Positions 1 through 7,112 of a DNA stretch of 64,000 bases are shown here, piece by piece (positions within the stretch are counted from its first letter, which is position 1; each line of letters starts with the position of its first letter). Position numbers and translations under genes: made by a program. The notes beneath the pieces were generated by a model, which saw nothing but the letters and a program-made list of their open reading frames with translations, was not told the DNA's origin and made no database searches. The DNA lies in assembly GCF_022825805.1 (NCBI RefSeq), contig NZ_JAJDWC010000089.1, forward strand, positions 31,721-95,720. The letters are read 5' to 3'. The DNA comes from Phaeobacter sp. Lineage in GTDB: Bacteria > Pseudomonadota > Alphaproteobacteria > Rhodobacterales > Rhodobacteraceae.

Positions 1-1519
1 CCATCTGACGTTTCAATTTTTCGTAGACAAGCCGTTCATGCGCAGCATGTTGGTCAACAATCACCATCCCATCTTGGGTTTGCGCAATGATATAGTTTTC
101 ATGCACCTGGCCCCGTGCCGCCCCAAGCGGCAAGGCCTCAGGTTGTGGATCGGCCGGCAGATCTGAAACACGCGCATCGTTAGCGGTTGGACCGTAGGAT
201 GTTGGACTGCCGGCTGTGTGACTGTCGTGTTGCGAGGGCGCCGACGGATCGATCACCCGCCCGCTATATGAGGCTCCAAGCTCAGCAAAGCCGCTAGGCG
301 CCGAATCCAGACCATGCTCGGAAAAGGGCGCTTGCGCCGCATAGGACATGTTGCGTGACGCGGCAGATGGGCGATCCATCTGGTAGATCCGTGGAGTTGC
401 CTCCTGGCCCGTCGGTTCTGGTCGCATCGCCCCCAACGTGGCACCCGCAACCGTCGAAGACGCGCGGTGGCCCGCCTCGGCCAAAGCGTGACGCAGGCTG
501 GAGACAATCAAACCGCGTGCAATGCCAGGATCACGAAACCGCACTTCGGATTTTGCGGGATGGACATTCACATCAACAAAGGTGGGATCACAATCGATGA
601 ACAACGCCGCCGCCGGGTGGCGATCCCGGCTCAAAAAGTCAAAATAGGCTGCCCGCAGCGCTCCGGTCAGCATTTTATCCTTAACCGGTCTGGTGTTCAC
701 AAACAGATATTGCGCGACGGCTGCCCCTCGGGAGTAGGTCGGCAGCGCCGCATAGCCGTACAGCCTGACGTCCTCGCGTTGGGCGTCAATCCGCAACGCG
801 TTTTCCGCAAAATCCCGACCCAGAATAGACGCCAAACGCCCGTGCAACGCATCAAACAGGTCGCCGTTCATAGGATCCGCACGAAAGGTAACACGCCCCT
901 CACCACCGCCTGAGACGTCGCGCAGAGTGAACCCAATCGACGGCTCCGCCATGGCCAGGCGTTTTACCACATCGCCAATTGCCTGGCTCTCCGCCCGGTC
1001 ACTGCGCATGAACTTCAGTCGCGCAGGCGTCGCAAAAAACAAATCCCGCAGTTCGATAACGGTCCCCTGACGAATGGCCGCTGGTTTCACCGCACTCATC
1101 TGACCACCGGAGACATCGATCTGCGCCGCATCATGACCAGCCGCCCGGCTCTTGATGCTCAGCCGTCCGACAGCGCCGAGACTGGGCAGAGCTTCACCCC
1201 GAAAACCGAAGGTATGGATGTTCAACAGATCCGAACCATCAATTTTGGACGTTGCATGGCGAGACAAGGCCAGCGGCAGATCATCGGGACGCATGCCACA
1301 TCCATCGTCGACAACGCGGATCAGCGTTTTGCCGCCATCCGCGATATCAATGGAAATCCGTGTGGCGCCGGCATCAACAGCATTCTCCACGAGTTCCTTG
1401 ACCGCCGAAGCAGGCCGTTCAACAACCTCACCCGCCGCAATCCGGTTGATTGCGCTGTCGTCAAGTTGACGAATAACGGGAGAGGTCTTTTCGCGGATTT
1501 TGGGGTCTGCTTGTGCCAT
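1..1519 (-). CDS. mutL: DNA mismatch repair protein MutL (3' end outside window)
   Basis: MutL couples MutS mismatch recognition to strand nicking and excision. About 506 N-terminal residues are present; the gene leaves the window at its left edge, so the missing end is not a truncation. Seen directly: the GHKL ATPase motifs (NRIAAGEVVERP from residue 25, ELVENAVDAGA, DDGCGM, GFRGEALPS) and, at 20-55, DQHAAHERLVYE, which fits the DQHA(X)2E(X)4E metal-binding endonuclease motif. That motif is typical of bacteria without MutH, so this MutL probably nicks DNA itself. The start ATG at 1519 has no clear Shine-Dalgarno but gives the conserved N-terminus. Confidence 0.95.
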   Translation of the reverse strand, partial: MAQADPKIREKTSPVIRQLDDSAINRIAAGEVVERPASAVKELVENAVDAGATRISIDIADGGKTLIRVVDDGCGMRPDDLPLALSRHATSKIDGSDLLNIHTFGFRGEALPSLGAVGRLSIKSRAAGHDAAQIDVSGGQMSAVKPAAIRQGTVIELRDLFFATPARLKFMRSDRAESQAIGDVVKRLAMAEPSIGFTLRDVSGGGEGRVTFRADPMNGDLFDALHGRLASILGRDFAENALRIDAQREDVRLYGYAALPTYSRGAAVAQYLFVNTRPVKDKMLTGALRAAYFDFLSRDRHPAAALFIDCDPTFVDVNVHPAKSEVRFRDPGIARGLIVSSLRHALAEAGHRASSTVAGATLGAMRPEPTGQEATPRIYQMDRPSAASRNMSYAAQAPFSEHGLDSAPSGFAELGASYSGRVIDPSAPSQHDSHTAGSPTSYGPTANDARVSDLPADPQPEALPLGAARGQVHENYIIAQTQDGMVIVDQHAAHERLVYEKLKRQM

Positions 1520-1606
1520 GAAACAAGATTTAGCATGGGTCCAGAGTGATGCGCCAGCCGCAATACAAGGACCATATCAACCCGTGAGCCGGCAAAATCT
1601 ACGCGC

Positions 1607-2536
1607 TCACACTCCCGCTGGGGAGCCCGCACGGTGTCGACAGGGCCCAAAAACCGCTGCAATGGCCAACAACACGCCCGACACTGTCGCAATCATGCCC
1701 GCCGCGCTGACGGCATCCGCCGCACCCACCCAAAGCGGCCCGTAGCCTGCAAGAACATAGCCAAAAATCGCGGACACAATGGCGAAAGCAACGCTCCAAA
1801 GGACCTGCCCTTCCAAACGGTTCGTCATCATCCTGGCCGCGGCAGGGGGACAGATGAACATCGCGATGACAATGATGGAACCCACGGCATCAAACGCTGC
1901 AACCGCGGCGATGGCAGACACCACCACGAGCGCCAGGCCCAGCATGGTCGTGCGCACCCCAAGAGTTCGGGCAAAACTCTCATCAAAGGTAGAAATCATG
2001 AGCGGTCGCCAGAACACACCAATGAACAGCAGAACCCCAACCAGCGTGAATGCCATGCGCGGCAGTTCTGGTGGCAAATGCCGCAGGGCATCGACGTCCA
2101 GTAGGGACTGCCACCCTACGGCATCAAGCCAGATCAGGCTTTCAAGATTGCCATAAAGCGCGTGTTCCACGTCCAAATGGACGCTGGAGGTATCTGTTTG
2201 CTCCAACAGCAAAACGCCACCTGCAAACATCGTGGTGAACACAACTCCCATTGCAGCGCCCGGTTCAATCCGGCCCAGACGTCGGATCAACTCGATCAAC
2301 ACAACCGCAACCAGGGCTGCCGCTGCAGCACCCAGCATCATGGGCCACGCCGCGATCAAACCTGTGAACAAAAACGCCACGACAATGCCGGGCAGCACCA
2401 CATGGCTGATCGCATCCCCGATCAAGGCCTGCCGCCGCAGCAACAAAAAGTTCCCGGGCAGCGCGCAGGCCACAGCGGCGCAGATCCCAATCAACAAGGG
2501 TGTCAGCGACAGCGGAACAAACTCTTCGCCCATCAT
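1607..2536 (-). CDS. Metal ABC transporter permease, TroD/ZnuB type
   Basis: Inner-membrane permease of the ABC-3 family (Mn/Zn/Fe import), 309 residues with about eight hydrophobic segments. The family hallmark after the second helix is visible (LLRRQALIGDAISHVVLPG, about residues 33-51). The start ATG at 2536 is doubled (ATGATG), overlaps the stop of the upstream permease and is preceded by GAGG, so the two permeases are translationally coupled. It is the last gene of the SBP-ATPase-permease-permease operon. The metal cannot be read from the permease; the operator and binding protein favour Mn or Zn. The last residues (CRHRAGSPAG) are hydrophilic and unremarkable. Confidence 0.9.
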   Translation of the reverse strand: MMGEEFVPLSLTPLLIGICAAVACALPGNFLLLRRQALIGDAISHVVLPGIVVAFLFTGLIAAWPMMLGAAAAALVAVVLIELIRRLGRIEPGAAMGVVFTTMFAGGVLLLEQTDTSSVHLDVEHALYGNLESLIWLDAVGWQSLLDVDALRHLPPELPRMAFTLVGVLLFIGVFWRPLMISTFDESFARTLGVRTTMLGLALVVVSAIAAVAAFDAVGSIIVIAMFICPPAAARMMTNRLEGQVLWSVAFAIVSAIFGYVLAGYGPLWVGAADAVSAAGMIATVSGVLLAIAAVFGPCRHRAGSPAGV

Positions 2537-3738
2537 GCCAGCACCTCTCTTGGCGTGCCAATACGGCGATCCAGATCCCGAATTTGATCGTCCGTCAACA
2601 CAGTTTCGATTTCACGCAAACCATCGTAGAGCGCTGCAGTGGCCTCCAGGCTTTGGTCTGCCCTCACAAGTGCCCAGCGGTGTTCATCTCGCAGTGCTTT
2701 TGCCGCCCGCGCGACCCCGGTTTCCGTTGCCACCCCATCCGCGCGCAACAGACCATGCCGTCGCAACAACCGCAGCGTAAGCGGTTCATAAATTACCTGC
2801 CCCTGGGCCAACGCCAACAACCCCTGGCGCAAGTGCACCTGCCGCTGAAACCTGACATGACGCATCACTGCGGCCAAAACACCACGGTTTGGTGCAAACA
2901 GTAAGGACAGAGCAAAGAGAGCAAAGCTCACCAGCACAATGATCGGACCAGTCGGTAGATTGGGAGCAGAGGCTGATAGAGCCGCGCCGATAAAGGCCGC
3001 GAGCGCGCCTGCGATGCCTGCAAACACAACGACAAGGTCCGATCGCTCGGTCCAGAAACGTGCCGTGACCGGCGGAATGATCAGCAGCGCAACAATGAGG
3101 ATCAATCCCACAACTTTCAGCCCGACCACAGTAACGGCCATCACGAGCGCCATCATCAGCATGTCGATCTGCGATACGGAGATCCCACGCGCGGATGCAT
3201 ATTCCGGATCAAACGCCACAAGCGTCATGGGACGTCGCATAAGAAGAATCACAAGTAACGTCGCTGCGCCACCCGCCGCAATGATCAGCGCATCATTCCA
3301 CAACATGCCCGCGGTCGAGCCAAGCAAGAACCCCTCCAGGCCAGCTTGACGACCAACGCCCAGGCTTTGAATAACGGTGAGGATCACAACGCCAAAGCCG
3401 AAAAAAACCGACAAGACCGCACCGATTGCAGCATCCTCAGCCAATCTGGTGTTGCGGGTCAGCCAGTTGAGACACCACAATCCGATCCCGGCAGAGACTG
3501 CAGATCCGATCAGCAACCCAATGAGATTCCGGCCATCGCCACCAAATGCAACCATGATCAAGAACGCCACGCCCACACCCGGAAGGGTCGCATGACTGAT
3601 CGCATCACTGACCAAAGCGCGTTTGCGCAGAAACAGGAACGTCCCGGTGATTCCAGCCGAGGCCCCAAGCAACGTGGCCCCGATGGCAACGAGGGACGCG
3701 TTGTAACCAAGCTGCAGAAGCAGCGCATCCAGCAACAT
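2533..3738 (-). CDS. Metal ABC transporter permease with C-terminal DtxR-like domain (TroC/YtgCR type)
   Basis: ABC-3 permease of 401 residues, about 100 longer than a plain permease. Residues 1-283 are the membrane part, with LRKRALVSDAISHATLPG at 38-55. Residues about 295-401 are soluble: a winged-helix-like part (HLRQGLLALAQ ... LTLRLLRRHGLLRADGVA) and then HRWALVRADQ ... LREIETVLTDDQI ... RRIGTP, which resembles the DtxR metal-binding/dimerisation domain. The CxxEH ligand motif reads RxxET here, so metal sensing is probably lost. Chlamydia YtgCR has the same fusion in the same operon position. Start ATG 3738 lies just past the stop of the ATPase gene; an in-frame start at 3876 would overlap that gene deeply and is rejected. 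Confidence 0.88.
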   Translation of the reverse strand: MLLDALLLQLGYNASLVAIGATLLGASAGITGTFLFLRKRALVSDAISHATLPGVGVAFLIMVAFGGDGRNLIGLLIGSAVSAGIGLWCLNWLTRNTRLAEDAAIGAVLSVFFGFGVVILTVIQSLGVGRQAGLEGFLLGSTAGMLWNDALIIAAGGAATLLVILLMRRPMTLVAFDPEYASARGISVSQIDMLMMALVMAVTVVGLKVVGLILIVALLIIPPVTARFWTERSDLVVVFAGIAGALAAFIGAALSASAPNLPTGPIIVLVSFALFALSLLFAPNRGVLAAVMRHVRFQRQVHLRQGLLALAQGQVIYEPLTLRLLRRHGLLRADGVATETGVARAAKALRDEHRWALVRADQSLEATAALYDGLREIETVLTDDQIRDLDRRIGTPREVLA

Positions 3739-3739
3739 C

Positions 3740-4585
3740 TTAGGTAGCTCCGACCTGCGAGGTATGAAGTGCCGCAGCCGCGCCCAACTGGTCCACTTGT
3801 GCAGTTGCCAATCGCCCGCCATAGGCTGCTTGCAAGGTTTCAGCCGTGAACGCCGTCTGCACCGGGCCTTCCGCAATCTTGCGGGTGTTGATCAAAAACA
3901 CATTGTCAAAGTAGTCCGCGACCGTTGCAAGATCATGATGCACCACCACAACGGTCTTGCCCTCTTCGCGCAGCTGCTTGAGCACCGAAATGATCGCCTT
4001 TTCCGTTGCGGCATCGACGCCAGCAAAGGGTTCGTCCAACACATACAGATCTGCCCCTTGCGCCAAAGCGCGAGCGAGAAAGACCCTTTGTTGCTGGCCG
4101 CCGGACAATTGCCCGATCTGCCGGGTTGCGAAGTCGGCCATCCCAACCCGCTCCAGGCATGTCCGTGCCGCTGCACGGTGGGCGCCAGTGATGCGCTTCA
4201 GCAAGCCGAGCTCCCGGTAAAGCCCCATCATCACCACATCGATAACGCGGGTCGGAAAATCCCAGTCCACGCTGGCCCGTTGCGGGACGTAGGCAATACG
4301 GCCACGCTGCGTCTCCAGCGCGGCACCAAAGACATTCACCCGCCCCGATAGCGCCGGTACAATACCAAGAGCGGCCTTGAGCATGGTGGATTTGCCCGCA
4401 CCGTTCGGGCCGACAATGGCAGTCATTTTGCCCGCTTCGACAGTCATATCGACGGAGAATACCGCGGGCTTATCCCCGTAGCTGACCGTCAGGCCACGAA
4501 TGGTCAGCGGCGCGTTGGCAATGCGGGCTGCGTCAGCCTCCTGCTCGGGAGAGATGCCATTTTCGCGCGCCAGAACGACAGTCAT
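3740..4585 (-). CDS. Metal ABC transporter ATP-binding protein, TroB/ZnuC type
   Basis: Cytoplasmic ATPase that powers the metal importer encoded around it, 281 residues. Visible motifs in order: Walker A GPNGAGKST at residues 59-67, Q-loop region YVPQRASVDWDFP (typical of Mn/Zn ATPases of this family), signature LSGGQQQR, Walker B LYVLDEPF and the H-loop VVVHHD. The start ATG at 4585 has GAGAGGG upstream. It sits 12 bp after the binding-protein gene and directly before the first permease, giving the order A-B-C-D known from TroABCD and YtgABCD. Confidence 0.93.
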   Translation of the reverse strand: MTVVLARENGISPEQEADAARIANAPLTIRGLTVSYGDKPAVFSVDMTVEAGKMTAIVGPNGAGKSTMLKAALGIVPALSGRVNVFGAALETQRGRIAYVPQRASVDWDFPTRVIDVVMMGLYRELGLLKRITGAHRAAARTCLERVGMADFATRQIGQLSGGQQQRVFLARALAQGADLYVLDEPFAGVDAATEKAIISVLKQLREEGKTVVVVHHDLATVADYFDNVFLINTRKIAEGPVQTAFTAETLQAAYGGRLATAQVDQLGAAAALHTSQVGAT

Positions 4586-4597
4586 ACCAATGCCCTC

Positions 4598-5602
4598 TCA
4601 CAAACCAGCAGCGGAGAGGCGGCCGGACATACCCTTGGTTGGCACCTCCGCGCCAAGCGCGCCGGCAATGGTGGTGATATTGTGGTCCAGCATGCCAACA
4701 TACGTCCCCTCATAGGTGCCTTCCTCCCCCATCGCGTCGGAGAACAGTTCACCACCGATGCGCACCTCATGGCCCTGCGCAGCTGCACCCTCGATCAATG
4801 CACGTACCGATCGATCAGAAACAGAGCTTTCGACAAAAACAGCAGAGACCTGGCGCTCAACAAGCATGTCCACAAGCGTGCTAATCCGGTTCAATCCCGC
4901 CTCAGACTGTGTCGATATCCCTTGGATGCCCATGACCTCGAACCCGTATTCACCGCCGAAATACCCGAAGGCGTCATGCGCCGTGACCAACACACGGTTG
5001 CTGGCCGGGACCTGGGTCAACACCTCTTCCCCATAGCTGATAAGCTGATCCAGCTCTGCCATATGGGCGGCTGCGTTGGCAGCAAACACATCTGCCTGTT
5101 CGGGGCGCACATCAGAGAGCGCTTTTTGCACCTCAGCAACCACGTCCTTCCACAAGGCAGGTGTCATCCACACGTGCGGGTCGAATTTGTCTGCATATTC
5201 ATCATGCCCCAAGAGCCGATCTTTGGAGAGCCCTTCAGCGACTGCAACAACAGTCCGCTTGCGCGCGAGATCATGGAAAAACTCTTCCATCTGCGCCTCC
5301 AGATAAAGGCCGTGCCACAGGACCAGATCAGCCCGTGTCATTGCCACGATGTCTGATCTGGTTTGACGATAGGCGTGAGGATCAACGCCAGGGCCCATCA
5401 ACGCCTTAACCTCAACAGTGTCCCCGCCCACTTGGCGCGCGGCGTCAGCGATCATCCCAGTGGTGGCCACCACTTTCAGTTTTGCCTCGGCGGTCGCCGC
5501 CGCTGGAAGGGTCAGAATTGAGAAAGCCACCAGTGCGACAACCTTAAAATGCCGCCCAACACACTTCAAAAGCGCTGCGATATTATTGGCGTTCAACCAC
5601 AT
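4598..5602 (-). CDS. Metal ABC transporter periplasmic binding protein, TroA type
   Basis: Periplasmic cluster A-I binding protein that captures Mn2+ or Zn2+. ATG 5602 is preferred over ATG 5611 because AGAGG lies 9 nt before 5602 but touches 5611. A signal peptide ends near AAATA-EAKL. Counting from 5602, H76 (DPHAY), H143 (DPHVW), H209 (AHDAF) and D289 (LFSDAMG) are spaced as the H-H-H-D ligands of TroA (68/133/199/279), so the site looks intact. There is no His-rich loop of the kind seen in many ZnuA proteins, which mildly favours Mn. First gene of the importer operon; two palindromes lie 67-106 bp upstream. Confidence 0.92.
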   Translation of the reverse strand: MWLNANNIAALLKCVGRHFKVVALVAFSILTLPAAATAEAKLKVVATTGMIADAARQVGGDTVEVKALMGPGVDPHAYRQTRSDIVAMTRADLVLWHGLYLEAQMEEFFHDLARKRTVVAVAEGLSKDRLLGHDEYADKFDPHVWMTPALWKDVVAEVQKALSDVRPEQADVFAANAAAHMAELDQLISYGEEVLTQVPASNRVLVTAHDAFGYFGGEYGFEVMGIQGISTQSEAGLNRISTLVDMLVERQVSAVFVESSVSDRSVRALIEGAAAQGHEVRIGGELFSDAMGEEGTYEGTYVGMLDHNITTIAGALGAEVPTKGMSGRLSAAGL

Positions 5603-5668
5603 GGAGACCATCCTCTTACTTAAAATCTGACCTCAATAAGAGCGCTCCACGGTCAGCTGTCAATGAAA

Positions 5669-5685
5669 TTGCGACTTATTCGCAA
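5669..5685. promoter_or_regulatory. Mur/Fur-type operator, copy 1
   Basis: TTGCGA-N5-TCGCAA, a perfect 6-bp inverted repeat. It resembles the Mn-responsive Mur (Fur family) boxes described before mntABC/sitABCD genes in alphaproteobacteria. It lies upstream of the metal importer, which starts at 5602 on the minus strand. Confidence 0.65.
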
Positions 5686-5691
5686 AAAGAA

Positions 5692-5708
5692 TTGCAAATC
5701 AGTCGCAA
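5692..5708. promoter_or_regulatory. Mur/Fur-type operator, copy 2
   Basis: TTGCAA-N5-TCGCAA, the same palindrome with one changed base, centred 23 bp from copy 1. Tandem sites before a metal importer fit cooperative binding by a Fur-family dimer. Confidence 0.6.
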
Positions 5709-5784
5709 TTGCATGAATTTTTTGTCCAAACAGTCAAAAATTTACCCGCTCAGCCCTGCCTTCGCTTGCCAACCTGGAACCGTC

Positions 5785-5799
5785 GTGCGATTTTCGCAC
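5785..5799. promoter_or_regulatory. Palindrome just upstream of deoC
   Basis: GTGCGA-TTT-TCGCAC, a perfect inverted repeat ending 24 bp before the deoC start and before its Shine-Dalgarno AAGGA. Candidate operator for a deoxyribose-responsive repressor. The inner GCGA/TCGC also resembles the Mur-type boxes upstream, so the identity is open. Confidence 0.4.
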
Positions 5800-5823
5800 C
5801 AAATTCCAACAAGGATTCCCGGC

Positions 5824-6813
5824 ATGGAAAGCCAAATTGCAGAGCACACCGCGCAACTGCCGCAGGTGGGCGAACCTCGTAATCCCGGCATGGCGCTGGA
5901 TCTGGACTGGGCGCTCGGCGTCGAGGCCAACACCTCCGCGATCGAGCGCCGGTGCAGCACATTGTCCGGCCGCCGTAGCGTAAAGAAAGACTATCAGGCT
6001 GCCTGGCTGCTGAAGGCCATCACGCTGATCGACCTGACAACGCTGTCTGGCGACGACACCGCCGGTCGCGTCCGTCGGCTATGTGCCAAGGCGCGCCAAC
6101 CGGTGCGTGCAGACATTCTGCAGGCCCTGGACATGGGGCCTATCACCACCGGCGCTGTCTGTGTTTATCATGACATGATCGAAACGGCCGTTTCGTCGTT
6201 GAACGGCAGCGGCATCCCAGTTGCCGCTGTTTCCACGGGGTTCCCAGGTGGCCTGTCACCATTTCACCTCCGACTGGCAGAAATCGAAGAGAGCGTGAAG
6301 GCCGGGGCCAAGGAGATTGATATCGTGATTTCTCGCCGCCACGTGCTGTCCGGAAATTGGCAGGCGCTTTACGACGAAATGAAGGCCTTCCGCGCGGCTT
6401 GTGGTGATGCACATGTCAAGGCGATCCTGGCAACCGGCGAATTGGGCACCCTGCGCAATGTCGCGCGCGCATCTTTGATCTGTATGATGGCAGGTGCAGA
6501 CTTCATCAAGACATCCACCGGCAAAGAAAGCATCAACGCCACCCTGCCCGTCAGCTTGGTGATGATCCGTGCCATTCGCGACTATCACGACCGCACAGGC
6601 TACCGTGTCGGCTACAAACCCGCAGGCGGGATCTCCAAGGCGAAGGATGCTCTGGTGTATCTGTCGCTGATGAAAGAAGAGCTGGGGGATCGCTGGCTGC
6701 AGCCCGATCTGTTCCGCTTTGGGGCGTCCTCTCTTCTGGGCGACATCGAACGCCAGCTCGAACACCACGTGACAGGCGCCTATTCCGCCGGGTACCGTCA
6801 CGCCATGGCCTAA
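5824..6813 (+). CDS. deoC: Deoxyribose-phosphate aldolase
   Basis: Cleaves 2-deoxyribose-5-phosphate to glyceraldehyde-3-phosphate and acetaldehyde, in deoxynucleoside catabolism. 329 residues; the aldolase TIM barrel starts near residue 68 after an N-terminal extension. The Schiff-base lysine is K229 (DFIKTSTG) and the second active-site lysine is K265 (GYKPAGG). ATG 5824 is chosen because AAGGA lies 9 nt upstream and the frame further upstream would run through the palindromes of the shared promoter region. First gene of an operon with a small membrane protein and an ALDH16-type dehydrogenase that could consume the acetaldehyde. Confidence 0.93.
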   Translation: MESQIAEHTAQLPQVGEPRNPGMALDLDWALGVEANTSAIERRCSTLSGRRSVKKDYQAAWLLKAITLIDLTTLSGDDTAGRVRRLCAKARQPVRADILQALDMGPITTGAVCVYHDMIETAVSSLNGSGIPVAAVSTGFPGGLSPFHLRLAEIEESVKAGAKEIDIVISRRHVLSGNWQALYDEMKAFRAACGDAHVKAILATGELGTLRNVARASLICMMAGADFIKTSTGKESINATLPVSLVMIRAIRDYHDRTGYRVGYKPAGGISKAKDALVYLSLMKEELGDRWLQPDLFRFGASSLLGDIERQLEHHVTGAYSAGYRHAMA

Positions 6814-6828
6814 AGAACGGAGAGGCAG

Positions 6829-7107
6829 ATGCCATCTGAATGGGTCGTCAGTGCGATCTTTCTCAGTCTCTGGATCGTTGCATTCCAGTGGCGGCGATGG
6901 CGTCTGCGTCTTGAAGCATCCGAATTGCCGGAGGCGACGCGTGATCTGCTGGGGCCAGCGCCCTATTTCACGCCGCCCCCGCGCGATCACCTCACACCCG
7001 AGCTGATTCAGTTCGCCCGGTTTCACCGCAAAAGCCGCTTGCCGGGGCTGATCCTGCTCTTCCTTTATCTGACAGTCTTTGTCCTGTCGTTCCCAACCGG
7101 ACAGTAA
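6829..7107 (+). CDS. Small two-helix membrane protein in the deoC operon
   Basis: 92 residues, function not recognised. Two hydrophobic segments (about residues 5-20 and 69-87) flank a polar middle rich in Arg, Glu and Pro (YFTPPPRDHLTPELIQFARFH from about 46). GGAGAGGCAG precedes the ATG at 6829, 15 bp after deoC, and the aldehyde dehydrogenase begins 5 bp after its stop, so the three genes are almost certainly co-transcribed. A link to deoxyribose uptake or aldehyde handling is only inferred from position. Confidence 0.75.
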   Translation: MPSEWVVSAIFLSLWIVAFQWRRWRLRLEASELPEATRDLLGPAPYFTPPPRDHLTPELIQFARFHRKSRLPGLILLFLYLTVFVLSFPTGQ

Positions 7108-7112
7108 TCGCG

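Noticed and set aside
1..60. Possible truncated mutL.
   Set aside because: The frame is intact to the window edge and encodes the endonuclease motif, so the gene simply continues outside.
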